From: UBA5972 sp002430125
GTDB lineage: Bacteria > Pseudomonadota > Alphaproteobacteria > Rhodobacterales > Rhodobacteraceae
Length of the DNA stretch: 64,000 nt
Direction: 5' to 3'
Assembly (NCBI GenBank): GCA_937892915.1
Contig: CALBIC010000181.1
Location: 1 to 64,000 of the forward strand
The notes under the pieces were generated by a model that worked only from the letters and a program-made list of their open reading frames with translations, did no database searches and was not told the origin of the DNA. Shown here one piece after another: positions 52,283 to 60,865 of this stretch; position 1 is the stretch's first letter, and each line of letters begins with the position of its first letter. The position numbers were made by a program, and so were the translations under genes.

Positions 52283-54112
52283 ATGAGCGCTGTGAACCCC
52301 AATATAGAGGCCAAGCAACCCGTTATCCGCCAGCTGGATATGGCGGCGGTCAACCGTATCGCCGCAGGCGAAGTGGTCGAACGCCCGGCCTCGGCGGTCA
52401 AGGAGCTGGTTGAAAACGCGCTGGATGCCGGCGCGACGCGGATCGAGATATCTTACGGGGACGGCGGCAAAACCGCGATCCGGGTCAGCGATGATGGCTG
52501 CGGGATTTCGCCCGATCAACTGCCCTTAGCCATGGCGCGGCATGCCACTTCGAAAATCGACGGCACTGACTTGTTGAACATCCACACATTCGGTTTTCGC
52601 GGTGAAGCCCTGCCCTCGCTTGGCGCTGTTGGCCGGTTAACAATCACATCCCGCGCACATGGCACCACGTCGGGCGCAAGCATTGCCGTCAATGGCGGTG
52701 TTGCCACCGAAGTTAAACCAGCCGCGCTGAGCCGGGGAACGGTGGTTGAATTGCGCGATCTGTTTTACGCAACCCCGGCGCGGCTGAAATTTCTGCGCTC
52801 GGACCGGGCCGAAGTTCAGGCGATCCACGATATCGTCAAGCGGTTGGCCATGGCGGAACCTTACGTGACATTCACCCTGACGGATGCGGCAAATTCCGGG
52901 CGCGAGGTGTTTCGCGCCGCTGCGCAATCCGGCGACATGTTTGATGCCCTGCACGGACGGTTGCGCCAGATTCTGGGGGCTGAATTTGCACAAAACGCGA
53001 TGTTGATTGATGCGGAACGTGACGGGTTTACCCTGACCGGCTATGCGGCTTTGCCGACCTATTCGCGCGGGGCGGCGGTTGCGCAATATCTGTTCGTCAA
53101 TGGCAGGCCGGTGCGCGACAAGCTGCTGGTTGGGGCCTTGCGCGGTGCCTATGCTGATTTTTTAAGCCGCGACAGACATCCGGTTGTGGCGCTGTTTCTG
53201 GAATGCCCGCCTGAACAGGTGGATGTAAACGTGCATCCCGCCAAGGCAGAGGTCAGATTTCGCGACCCCGGTATTGCGCGCGGCCTGATCGTTTCGGCTT
53301 TGAAACACGCTTTGGCACAAGCCGGGCACCGGGCCTCGACGACGGTTGGTACAGCGACCCTTGGGGCGTTCCAGCCCGCGCGTGCCGGTGCGCCGATCTA
53401 CCAGATGGACCGCCCGTCACAGGCGGCATTGGCGCGGTCTTATCAGGCGCAATCGCCGGGTTTTGCCGAGATGGCCATGGGATATTCTGCGCGGGTTGAA
53501 CCTGTCATGGGCACCGATGTTGGCGACACTCATGCCCCACTTGGCGCAGCGCGCGCACAGGTGCATGAAAATTATATCATCGCACAGACCGAAACCGGGA
53601 TCGTGATCGTTGATCAGCACGCAGCCCATGAACGATTGGTTTACGAACGGCTAAAACGGCAAATGGCTGAGAACGGAGTAAAGGCGCAAGCCTTGTTAAT
53701 CCCTGAAATTATTGAATTATCCGCTGAAGATTGTGCCCGGCTGCTGGCTGTGGCGCCGGACTTGACCAAACTTGGCCTGACGATTGAACCCTTCGGTGGT
53801 GCGGCGGTTTGCGTGCGTGAAACTCCGGCCCTGCTAGGGCAAGCCAATGCGAAAGCGATGGTTCAGGACATTCTGGACGAGCTGGATGATCTCGGCGAAA
53901 CCGGGTTGGTGGCCGAGCGTCTTAACGCCATCCTGTCGCGCGTGGCCTGTCACGGATCGATCCGATCGGGTCGCCGGATGCAGGCCGACGAGATGAACGC
54001 CCTGCTGCGCGAAATGGAAATAACCCCGCATTCCGGCCAGTGCAATCACGGGCGGCCAACCTATGTGGAGCTGAAGCTCAGCGATATTGAACGGTTGTTT
54101 GGACGCACATGA
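52283..54112 (+). CDS. mutL: DNA mismatch repair protein MutL (endonuclease type)
   Basis: 609 residues. The GHKL ATPase is seen in I-A-A-G-E-V-V-E-R-P, E-L-V-E-N-A-L-D-A-G-A, D-D-G-C-G-I and G-F-R-G-E-A-L. The C-terminal domain carries the metal-dependent nicking motif D-Q-H-A-x2-E-x4-E starting at D444, an A-C-H-G-S-I-R segment and C-N-H-G-R-P at C587. So this is the endonuclease form found in bacteria without MutH. The stop overlaps rmuC as ATGA. Confidence 0.95.
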   Translation: MSAVNPNIEAKQPVIRQLDMAAVNRIAAGEVVERPASAVKELVENALDAGATRIEISYGDGGKTAIRVSDDGCGISPDQLPLAMARHATSKIDGTDLLNIHTFGFRGEALPSLGAVGRLTITSRAHGTTSGASIAVNGGVATEVKPAALSRGTVVELRDLFYATPARLKFLRSDRAEVQAIHDIVKRLAMAEPYVTFTLTDAANSGREVFRAAAQSGDMFDALHGRLRQILGAEFAQNAMLIDAERDGFTLTGYAALPTYSRGAAVAQYLFVNGRPVRDKLLVGALRGAYADFLSRDRHPVVALFLECPPEQVDVNVHPAKAEVRFRDPGIARGLIVSALKHALAQAGHRASTTVGTATLGAFQPARAGAPIYQMDRPSQAALARSYQAQSPGFAEMAMGYSARVEPVMGTDVGDTHAPLGAARAQVHENYIIAQTETGIVIVDQHAAHERLVYERLKRQMAENGVKAQALLIPEIIELSAEDCARLLAVAPDLTKLGLTIEPFGGAAVCVRETPALLGQANAKAMVQDILDELDDLGETGLVAERLNAILSRVACHGSIRSGRRMQADEMNALLREMEITPHSGQCNHGRPTYVELKLSDIERLFGRT

Positions 54113-55278
54113 TAAAGATTGGCGAGACCACGATTGATTTCAACGAGCCGGTAATTCTGGGCATGGCCGTTGTGTCGGTTCTGTTGTTGCTGCTGATAAT
54201 TGCCGTGCTGCGGATGTCGGGAAAATCCGGACGGGCGGCTGAACCTTTGATGCGGCAAATGTCGTTGCTGGGCGAAACGGTTCGTGGCCTGAATGACGGG
54301 CAACACCAGTTGTTTGGTGGGCTGAAAACCGTGTCTGATGCGCAGGCCAATGCGCAGACCAAAATGATCCAGGTTATCGAAACACGGTTGTCCGCCGTGC
54401 AGGCTGGCATGACCGAAAGCCTGCATGGCAACTCGGTCAAAACCACCCGCTCGCTGACCGAATTGCAGGAACGACTGGCGACGATTGACCGCGCCCAAAC
54501 CAACATCGAAAAACTGTCGGGAGATGTGCTGAGTTTGCAGGATATCCTGTCCAACAAACAAACCCGCGGGGCGTTTGGTGAAATTCAGCTGAATGATATT
54601 GTTATCAAAGCCTTGCCGGCGGATGCCTACACGTTTCAGGCCACGCTTTCGAACGGAAAACGCGCCGATTGTCTGATCCATCTGCCGAACCCGCCCGGCC
54701 CGATTGTGATCGACAGCAAGTTCCCCCTTGAGGCCTACGAGGCCATTCGCGGTGCCAAAACCCCGGCCCATATCGCCGAGGCGAACCGTCTGATGCGGGC
54801 GGCGGTTCGGTTTCATATCAAAGCGATCTCAGAGCGGTATATCATCGAAGGCGAAACAGCTGACGGGGCGCTGATGTTCCTGCCGTCCGAGGCGGTTTAT
54901 GCGGAACTGCACGCCAATTTCGGCGACGTGGTACGTGAAGGGTTTTCGGCGCGGGTTTGGATCGTTTCGCCAACCACCTGCATGGCGACGCTGAACACGA
55001 TGCGGGCGGTTCTGAAGGATGCCCGGATGCAAGAACAGGCGGGGGCGATCCGGCGTGAACTTGGGGCGCTTTACAAGGATGTCGAGAGGCTGGGCGATCG
55101 GGTGGGCAGTCTTGACCGGCATTTCGGGCAAGCGGCCAAGGATATTGAAGACATCAAAATCTCGGCCACCAAAGCCGGTAACCGTGCGAGAAAGTTGGAT
55201 AATTTCGATTTTGCCGAAGTTGAAAAAGTTGAAGAAAGCGCGGCCGAAGTTGTGCGGTTGGCGCCTAAAGTCGACTAG
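54109..55278 (+). CDS. rmuC: DNA recombination protein RmuC family
   Basis: 389 residues: an N-terminal membrane helix (about 15-38), a coiled-coil region (about 60-140), then the RmuC nuclease-like domain with G-A-F-G-E-I-Q-L, R-A-D-C-L-I-H-L and P-I-V-I-D-S-K-F-P-L-E-A-Y, the D-x-K core of a PD-(D/E)XK fold. RmuC limits inversions at short repeats in E. coli. Coupled to mutL by ATGA, giving a genome-stability pair. Confidence 0.92.
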   Translation: MIKIGETTIDFNEPVILGMAVVSVLLLLLIIAVLRMSGKSGRAAEPLMRQMSLLGETVRGLNDGQHQLFGGLKTVSDAQANAQTKMIQVIETRLSAVQAGMTESLHGNSVKTTRSLTELQERLATIDRAQTNIEKLSGDVLSLQDILSNKQTRGAFGEIQLNDIVIKALPADAYTFQATLSNGKRADCLIHLPNPPGPIVIDSKFPLEAYEAIRGAKTPAHIAEANRLMRAAVRFHIKAISERYIIEGETADGALMFLPSEAVYAELHANFGDVVREGFSARVWIVSPTTCMATLNTMRAVLKDARMQEQAGAIRRELGALYKDVERLGDRVGSLDRHFGQAAKDIEDIKISATKAGNRARKLDNFDFAEVEKVEESAAEVVRLAPKVD

Positions 55279-55351
55279 GCTGCGACAGCCTGTGATAGTG
55301 CTTATCGCTAAACAAAGATGCATTGTTGACCGCTAAAAACAGGGTCTGATT

Positions 55352-56647
55352 ATGAATTCGCTTAAGAACCATTCGCGCCGTTATGAACTGGCGAACGAGC
55401 TGCATGCGCGGCCTTTTCCGGAAATTCCAGGGCCGGGGCAGGCGCTGTGTATTGCCATGACGAACCCGTCTGGCGCGGCGGTGGCACGGGCGCAACTGAT
55501 TGATCTTTTGGACAAATTCGGGGCGGCACACCCACCGCCGGAGGCCAACCACCACCATGGTGATCTGGGGCGTAACCGCCTGAAATGGGAGCGGCATTCC
55601 GAGTTTGTCACCTACACGCTGTTTCTGGATGTGCTGGCGGAAAAGCCGTTCAGTTCTGATCCTCAATCCGCCCTCCCTGATGACTGGCTGGCGGTGCTGG
55701 ATGGCGAGGTGATCACCTCGATTCTGGTTCGTATCGAGCGGGCAGAAACTGCGCAGGATGTCGAGCAACGCCTTGATTCTGAAATAAGAAACTGGTTCGT
55801 TGGCGAAAGCCTTGCGGCGGCCTTTGTGCTGGATAAAAACGCCGTTGTGGCGGGCGATTTCCGGATTGATGAGGCCGGGCATGTGCGGTTTGCGGTGATC
55901 GGAATCGGCGATGTCGGGGCGCGCCGGATGGGGCGGGTTGTGCAGCGGGTTTTAGAGATTGAAACCTATAAACAGATGGCGATGTTAACCTTGCCCGTGG
56001 CGCGCAAAGTGTTTGCCGAAGTCGGGATTCTTGAGACCGAACTGTCGTCGATCTCCAAAGCGATGGCCGACAAAAAAGCCAATCCTGACAAGACGTTAGA
56101 CAGGCTTCTCGAGGTTTCCGCCGAGGTTGAAGTGCTGTCGGCTGCCGCTGCGTTTCGGTTCTCGGCGGGGCGGGCTTATGGGGCGATTGTGGATCAGCGC
56201 GTTAAGGTTTTGCGCGAAGACCGGATTTTGCAGCGGCAACTGTTCTCGGAATTCATGATGCGCCGGTTTGATCCGGCAATGCGCACCTGTCAGGCGGCCG
56301 AAAAACGGCTGGAAGATCTGTCGCAACGTGCGGCGCGGGCGGCGGAATTGCTGGGCACCCGGGTCAGTGTTGCAGGTGCCGAGCAAAACAGACAACTACT
56401 TGAAAGCATGAACAAAAGAGCGGCACTGCAAATGCGGCTTCAGGAAACTGTCGAGGGGCTTTCGGTCGTCGCGGTCAGTTATTATGCGGTCAATCTGCTG
56501 GTCTATTTGCTTGCGCCGCTGACCAAACATTACGTCGAGGACAAGACCGTTTTGGCGGGCATTCTGGTGCTGCCGGTGATGCTGGCAGTCTGGTTGATGG
56601 TACGGCGGATCAAGGCGCGGGTCGGCACGGCTTTTGACCAGCGTTAA
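55352..56647 (+). CDS. DUF3422 family membrane protein
   Basis: 431 residues. The N-terminus R-Y-E-L-A-N-E-L-H-A-R-P-F-P is the family hallmark. A long soluble region with heptad-like helices (about 210-350) is followed by two C-terminal membrane helices (G-L-S-V-V-A-V-S-Y-Y-A-V-N-L-L-V-Y and V-L-A-G-I-L-V-L-P-V-M-L-A-V-W). The family is widespread in proteobacteria without known function; the topology is like a cytoplasmic domain anchored at its C-terminus. Confidence 0.9.
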   Translation: MNSLKNHSRRYELANELHARPFPEIPGPGQALCIAMTNPSGAAVARAQLIDLLDKFGAAHPPPEANHHHGDLGRNRLKWERHSEFVTYTLFLDVLAEKPFSSDPQSALPDDWLAVLDGEVITSILVRIERAETAQDVEQRLDSEIRNWFVGESLAAAFVLDKNAVVAGDFRIDEAGHVRFAVIGIGDVGARRMGRVVQRVLEIETYKQMAMLTLPVARKVFAEVGILETELSSISKAMADKKANPDKTLDRLLEVSAEVEVLSAAAAFRFSAGRAYGAIVDQRVKVLREDRILQRQLFSEFMMRRFDPAMRTCQAAEKRLEDLSQRAARAAELLGTRVSVAGAEQNRQLLESMNKRAALQMRLQETVEGLSVVAVSYYAVNLLVYLLAPLTKHYVEDKTVLAGILVLPVMLAVWLMVRRIKARVGTAFDQR

Positions 56648-56681
56648 CCACTTTGTCGCTGAAAAACCGCTGAATTTTAAC

Positions 56682-56720
56682 GGTACACAACCCGTACACA
56701 ACCTGTACACAACCTGTACA
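56682..56720 (+). repeat. 11-bp tandem repeats upstream of rluE
   Basis: GGTACACAACC, CGTACACAACC and TGTACACAACC follow each other without gaps (56682-56714), then a partial TGTACA (56715-56720). The 11-bp period is one turn of DNA, so a protein would meet each unit on the same face. The array sits about 70-105 bp before rluE, in its promoter region. Confidence 0.85.
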
Positions 56721-56752
56721 TACGATTGCCGCATCCGGCCAAGGGGGAAATT

Positions 56753-56794
56753 ATGGATCTAAACGTTAACAGAATGGCGGCGCGGGCATGGTGA
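56753..56794 (+). CDS. Possible 13-codon leader peptide before rluE
   Basis: ATG 56753 is preceded by AAGGGGGAAA, the best Shine-Dalgarno in this interval. The frame encodes M-D-L-N-V-N-R-M-A-A-R-A-W and stops at a TGA (56792-56794) that overlaps the rluE start in ATGGTGA. The rluE ATG has only GGCGG close by, so translational coupling through this peptide is plausible. Chance cannot be excluded. Confidence 0.4.
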   Translation: MDLNVNRMAARAW

Positions 56795-57336
56795 TCCTGT
56801 TCAACAAGCCTTGGGGCGTGCTGTCGCAATTTACCGATGCGGGAAACCTTGAGTCTGATGCGGCGACGCTTTCGGTGTTTATTGATGTGCCAAATGTCTA
56901 TGCCGCCGGGCGGTTGGATAAGGATAGCGAGGGCTTGCTGGTTCTGACCGATGATGGCCTGTTGCAGGCGAAAATCGCTGACCCGAAAAACAAGATGAGC
57001 AAGACCTATTGGGTGCAGGTCGAAGGCGCGCCGGTGGATGCGGATTTGGCGCTGTTGCGCACCGGGATTAAGCTGAAGGATGGGATGACCGCGCCCGCCA
57101 AAGTGCGGCTGATGGAGCCGCCGGCTGATTTGTGGCCACGGGTTCCGCCTGTTCGGTTTCGCAAATCGGTGCCCGACAGTTGGATCGAGATCACGATCAC
57201 CGAAGGGCGCAACCGGCAAGTGCGGCGGATGACGGCGGCGGCGGGATTTCCGACGCTGCGGCTGATCCGGTATCGGGTGGGCAACTGGACAATTGACGGG
57301 CTGCCCTGTGGCATGTGGCGGGAAAGCGGCGTCTGA
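56788..57336 (+). CDS. rluE: 23S rRNA pseudouridine synthase RluE-like (RsuA family)
   Basis: 182 residues, lacking the N-terminal S4 domain as in RluE. F-N-K-P-W-G-V-L-S-Q-F starts the core; the catalytic aspartate is D44 in A-G-R-L-D-K-D-S-E-G-L-L-V-L-T; K-T-Y-W-V-Q-V-E-G and E-G-R-N-R-Q-V-R-R-M-T-A follow. In E. coli RluE modifies U2457 of 23S rRNA. It is convergent with the ParB-like gene, 2 bp apart. Confidence 0.92.
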   Translation: MVILFNKPWGVLSQFTDAGNLESDAATLSVFIDVPNVYAAGRLDKDSEGLLVLTDDGLLQAKIADPKNKMSKTYWVQVEGAPVDADLALLRTGIKLKDGMTAPAKVRLMEPPADLWPRVPPVRFRKSVPDSWIEITITEGRNRQVRRMTAAAGFPTLRLIRYRVGNWTIDGLPCGMWRESGV

Positions 57337-57338
57337 GG

Positions 57339-57587
57339 TTAATGCAGGCGCGCCTGCACCAGATAGGCCTCGATCTCGACTTCGCCCAGCGCCTTCATCG
57401 CCTCGAGCCGATGCAGGCCTTCGATCAGAACGAAGCCCTGACCATCGGCGCGCAGACGGACCGGTGTGGTCTGGCCGTTCTCGAGAATATCCTCGGCCAG
57501 AGTTGCGACTTTGTCGGGTTCCAGCGTTTTCATCCGTTTGACCGGAACGCGGACTTTTGCAATCGGGATTTGTTCTTTTTTCATCAT
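57339..57587 (-). CDS. Single-domain ParB/sulfiredoxin-like protein
   Basis: 82 residues consisting only of the ParB N-terminal-like domain: I-P-I-A-K-V-R-V-P, then L-A-E-D-I-L-E-N-G-Q-T-T-P-V-R-L-R and L-I-E-G-L-H-R-L-E-A-M-K-A-L-G, the G-x-H-R nucleotide-binding box. No helix-turn-helix or dimerisation domain exists, so it is not a chromosome partition ParB. It may be a CTPase/ATPase-like stand-alone module. ATG 57587 has AGGAGG with seven bases of spacing; a longer frame to 57647 would skip that site. Confidence 0.8.
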   Translation of the reverse strand: MMKKEQIPIAKVRVPVKRMKTLEPDKVATLAEDILENGQTTPVRLRADGQGFVLIEGLHRLEAMKALGEVEIEAYLVQARLH

Positions 57588-57751
57588 GGCGGCACCTCCT
57601 GCGCGGCGATCCAAGTGAAAAACCTGACCGGTTTTGACCCAAGTCATTGTTCCACGGTCTTGGCTTGTTCAGGTAACACTGTACCATGTGCGTGCGGTTG
57701 TCCAGAATGGACCGCAGCCGCATTATGGCCAGACTGATTGATTAAAGGAAT

Positions 57752-59002
57752 ATGAAATTGGCGGTACCGCAGGGGACATCAAAGGCTGCACCACCCGAAC
57801 TGCGCCGGGCGATCGGCCTGCCGTTGCTGGTGCTGTACGGGTTGGGAATTACCATCGGGGCCGGGATTTATGTGCTGGTTGGGGCGGCGGCGGAAACCGC
57901 GGGTTTTTATGCACCGACAGCGTTTCTGGTGGCGGCCTTTGTGATGGCGTTCAGTGCGTTAAGTTTTGCTGAGTTTTCCGGGCGAATTCCGGAAAGCGCT
58001 GGCGAGGCGGCGTTTGTTCAGGCCGGGTTCAACCGGGGCTGGCTGTCGCTGGGAACCGGCCTGCTGATTGTGTTTGCGGCTGTGGTTGCCGGGGCGGCGA
58101 TCAGCCTTGGATGTGCGGGATACCTTGCGGTTCTGGTGCCGTGGCCCAAGCCGGTTTTGGTCAGTATCATCGTGGTGGCGATGGGATTGCTTGCCGCCAA
58201 GGGCATTCTGGAAAGCGTGCTGTTTGCGGGCATTCTGACGGTAATTGAAATTGCCGGTCTGATGGTGATAGTTGTGGCGGGGTATATTCACAACCCTGAC
58301 CTGTTCGCGGCTTTGCCAAGCGCCTTTCCGCATGTGTCGGATACAGTGGCTTTGCAGGGGGTGTTCGCCGCCAGCCTGATCGCGTTTTTCGCGTTTATCG
58401 GGTTTGACGACGTGGTCAATCTGGTCGAGGAAACCCGCAATCCGACGAAGACCATGCCCTGGGCAATTGCGATTTCGCTGGTTTTGGTGACGGTGATCTA
58501 TTTTCTGGTGGTGTTTGTCGCGGTACAATCGGTGCCGATTGATCAACTTGCCGGATCTGAAGCACCGATTGGGTTGCTGTTTGAGCGGCTGACCGGATTT
58601 TCACCGCTGGCGATTACGCTGGTTGCGATTGTGGCGACGTTGAACGGGGTGGTGATCGAAATCGTCATGGCGGCGCGGGTGGTTTACGGGCTGGGGCGGC
58701 GCGGGCGGTTGCCGCAGGTCTTGGCGCGGGTGAATGCAACCACGCAGACGCCGTTGGTGGCGACTTTTTTGATTACCGCAGTGATGCTTGGGTTGGCGCT
58801 GGCGGTGCCGCTGGATTATCTGGTGGAAACCACGTCGCAGATCATTCTGGCAGTGTTTGCTTTGGTGAACGTCGCGCTGGTGGTGGTGAAAATCCGGGGG
58901 GATGCGCTGCCGGACGGGGTTTTCACCGTTCCGCTGGTGATGCCGGTTATCGGGGCGGTGTCCTGTTTATTTTTGCTGATCGGGCCTTATTTTCTGATTT
59001 AA
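57752..59002 (+). CDS. APC family amino-acid permease
   Basis: 416 residues, about 12 membrane helices. G-I-T-I-G-A-G-I-Y-V-L-V-G in helix 1, S-F-A-E-F-S-G-R-I-P-E-S-A-G-E-A in helix 2 and F-I-G-F-D-D-V-V-N-L-V-E-E-T-R-N-P are typical of the APC superfamily. A proton-coupled amino-acid importer is likely; the substrate is unknown. AAAGGAA precedes the ATG. Divergent from the ParB-like gene. Confidence 0.88.
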   Translation: MKLAVPQGTSKAAPPELRRAIGLPLLVLYGLGITIGAGIYVLVGAAAETAGFYAPTAFLVAAFVMAFSALSFAEFSGRIPESAGEAAFVQAGFNRGWLSLGTGLLIVFAAVVAGAAISLGCAGYLAVLVPWPKPVLVSIIVVAMGLLAAKGILESVLFAGILTVIEIAGLMVIVVAGYIHNPDLFAALPSAFPHVSDTVALQGVFAASLIAFFAFIGFDDVVNLVEETRNPTKTMPWAIAISLVLVTVIYFLVVFVAVQSVPIDQLAGSEAPIGLLFERLTGFSPLAITLVAIVATLNGVVIEIVMAARVVYGLGRRGRLPQVLARVNATTQTPLVATFLITAVMLGLALAVPLDYLVETTSQIILAVFALVNVALVVVKIRGDALPDGVFTVPLVMPVIGAVSCLFLLIGPYFLI

Positions 59003-59364
59003 CCGGTGCTCCACGCGCGGGGTTGTTTCATGCCGGCCATTTTGCAGGCCTGTTTGACATAGCCATAGGGAAACAACCGATACATCAGTTTGCGCGCGCC
59101 GGATTTGTCGGTGGCGTGGGTTTCGGACAGAAATTTCAGCACAAACCGCGCGTCAGCGGCGACGCCGTGTTCGTCGTTGAAGGCGCGCATGAAGTCGAGA
59201 ACTTGCCAGTGATCGGCGGTGATGTCGATCTGCTCGGCCTTGGCGGCGTATTGGGCAAAGGCGCGTGACCAGTCGGCGGGGTCGGTCAGATATCCGGCTT
59301 CGTCTACATCCACGGCACCATCGGGCAACGGGATTTGGCTGACGATATCGGGGCGGGTGCGCAT
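58999..59364 (-). CDS. TusE/DsrC family protein lacking the terminal cysteine
   Basis: 121 residues with the DsrC/TusE fold motifs: D-E-A-G-Y-L, W-S-R-A-F-A, D-H-W-Q-V-L-D-F-M-R-A-F, and L-Y-R-L-F-P type (L-M-Y-R-L-F-P-Y-G-Y). In TusE and DsrC the penultimate residue is the sulfur-accepting cysteine. Here the chain ends P-R-A-W-S-T-G and the only cysteine of the arm is C107, the inner position. Sulfur relay by the usual chemistry is therefore doubtful. The start is the ATG at 59364. Convergent with the APC permease, 4-bp overlap. Confidence 0.82.
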   Translation of the reverse strand: MRTRPDIVSQIPLPDGAVDVDEAGYLTDPADWSRAFAQYAAKAEQIDITADHWQVLDFMRAFNDEHGVAADARFVLKFLSETHATDKSGARKLMYRLFPYGYVKQACKMAGMKQPRAWSTG

Positions 59365-59524
59365 GCGGGGCCTGTTGTGGTTACTGGTTGGATTTGCGCA
59401 TGTATGCGGTGGTGAGGGCAAGGCGGGAAATCGTCGCAAGGCTGACGTGAGGTTAAGACCGTGATGGTTGATCTGATCGCGGGCTTGGGCCAATCTGACG
59501 CAACCTTGAAGATGGCGATTGCAT

Positions 59525-60865
59525 ATGAATGACCAAACCAGCCGGAAACCCGACCAGCCCTTGCCATATGCTTTGATCGGGGCGGGGCCGATGGGATTGG
59601 CGATGGCCAAGAACCTGTTGGATCAGGGCATCGCGTTTCAGGGTTTTGAGGCGCATTCCGGGGTTGGCGGTCTGTGGGATATCGCGGCGGCGCGCTCGAC
59701 CATGTATGACACTGCGCACCTGATCTCGTCCAAAACCATGACCGAATTCACCGATTTCCCGATGCGGGCTGAGGTGGCCGAATATCCCTCGCATCACGAG
59801 ATGAAGCGGTATTTCACCGGGTTTGCCAATCACTTTGACCTGACCCGGCACTATATGTTCGGCACCGAAGTCGTGCAGGCAACACCCTTGGGGGACAGCG
59901 GCGAAGGCTGGCAATTGGTCTGGCGCAACGACGATGGCAGCGAAGGCCAGGGGGTGTTCGCCGGGGTTCTGATTGCCAACGGCACCTTGTCCGAACCAAA
60001 CATGCCCACCTTCAAGGGCGAATTCACCGGCGAGCTGATCCATTCCAGCCAGTACCGCAGCCCAAGCCGGTTTGCCGGTAAGCGGGTGTTGGTGATCGGG
60101 GCGGGGAACTCGGGATGTGACATCGCGGTTGATGCGATCCATCACGGGATCAGCTGTGATCTGTCGATGCGGCGGGGCTATTATTTTGTGCCGAAATATG
60201 TGTTCGGCAAGCCTGCCGATACCATGGGCGGGCTGATCAGGTTGCCGATGTGGCTGAAGCGCCGGATTGATGGACTGATCCTGAAATGGTTTGTGGGGGA
60301 TGCGCAAAAATACGGGTTTCCGAAACCAGATTACGCGCTTTACGAGGCGCATCCGGTGGTGAATTCCCTGATCCTGTTTCATGCGGGGCACGGCGATGTC
60401 ACCATCCGCCCGGACGTGGATCGGTTTGACGGCAAGACGGTGCATTTCAAGGATGGCAGTCAGGCCGAGTATGACCTGATCTTGGCGGCAACCGGATATC
60501 TGCTGCATTATCCGTTTATCGAGCGCGAGTTGCTGAACTGGCAAGGCGACGCGCCGCATTTGTTTTTGAACGCGATGCATCCCGTGCGCGATGACTTGTT
60601 TGTTTTGGGCATGGTCGAAGCGTCTGGCCTTGGCTGGCAGGGCCGCCATGAACAGGCGGAACTGGTGGCGCGCTACATTAAAGGCATCGCATCAGGGCAG
60701 GCGGCAGCCAAGGCGATCAAGGCGGAAAAGGCCAGAGGTTTTGCGCGTCTGACCGGTGGCACCAAGTATATCAAGCTGGCAAGGATGGCCTATTACGTGG
60801 ATAAAGCGACCTATCGGCGGGCAGTGACGCAGCGGATCAAATCGCTGAAACGGGGGATGGAATGA
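59525..60865 (+). CDS. Flavin-containing monooxygenase
   Basis: 446 residues. Two dinucleotide-binding motifs: I-G-A-G-P-M-G-L-A near 20 for FAD and V-I-G-A-G-N-S-G-C-D near 190 for NADPH, with the FMO fingerprint F-T-G-E-L-I-H-S-S-Q-Y between them. It would oxygenate a soft nucleophile (N or S) or act as a Baeyer-Villiger enzyme; substrate unknown. ATG 59525 is chosen, an upstream TTG at 59519 is possible. The stop overlaps the transporter gene as ATGA. Confidence 0.88.
   Translation: MNDQTSRKPDQPLPYALIGAGPMGLAMAKNLLDQGIAFQGFEAHSGVGGLWDIAAARSTMYDTAHLISSKTMTEFTDFPMRAEVAEYPSHHEMKRYFTGFANHFDLTRHYMFGTEVVQATPLGDSGEGWQLVWRNDDGSEGQGVFAGVLIANGTLSEPNMPTFKGEFTGELIHSSQYRSPSRFAGKRVLVIGAGNSGCDIAVDAIHHGISCDLSMRRGYYFVPKYVFGKPADTMGGLIRLPMWLKRRIDGLILKWFVGDAQKYGFPKPDYALYEAHPVVNSLILFHAGHGDVTIRPDVDRFDGKTVHFKDGSQAEYDLILAATGYLLHYPFIERELLNWQGDAPHLFLNAMHPVRDDLFVLGMVEASGLGWQGRHEQAELVARYIKGIASGQAAAKAIKAEKARGFARLTGGTKYIKLARMAYYVDKATYRRAVTQRIKSLKRGME

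Noticed and set aside
59453..60649. 398-codon open frame on the minus strand
   Set aside because: It is an antisense shadow of the monooxygenase gene: Gly-Pro-rich, no domain, no ribosome-binding site, and the plus-strand frame has clear FAD and NADPH motifs.
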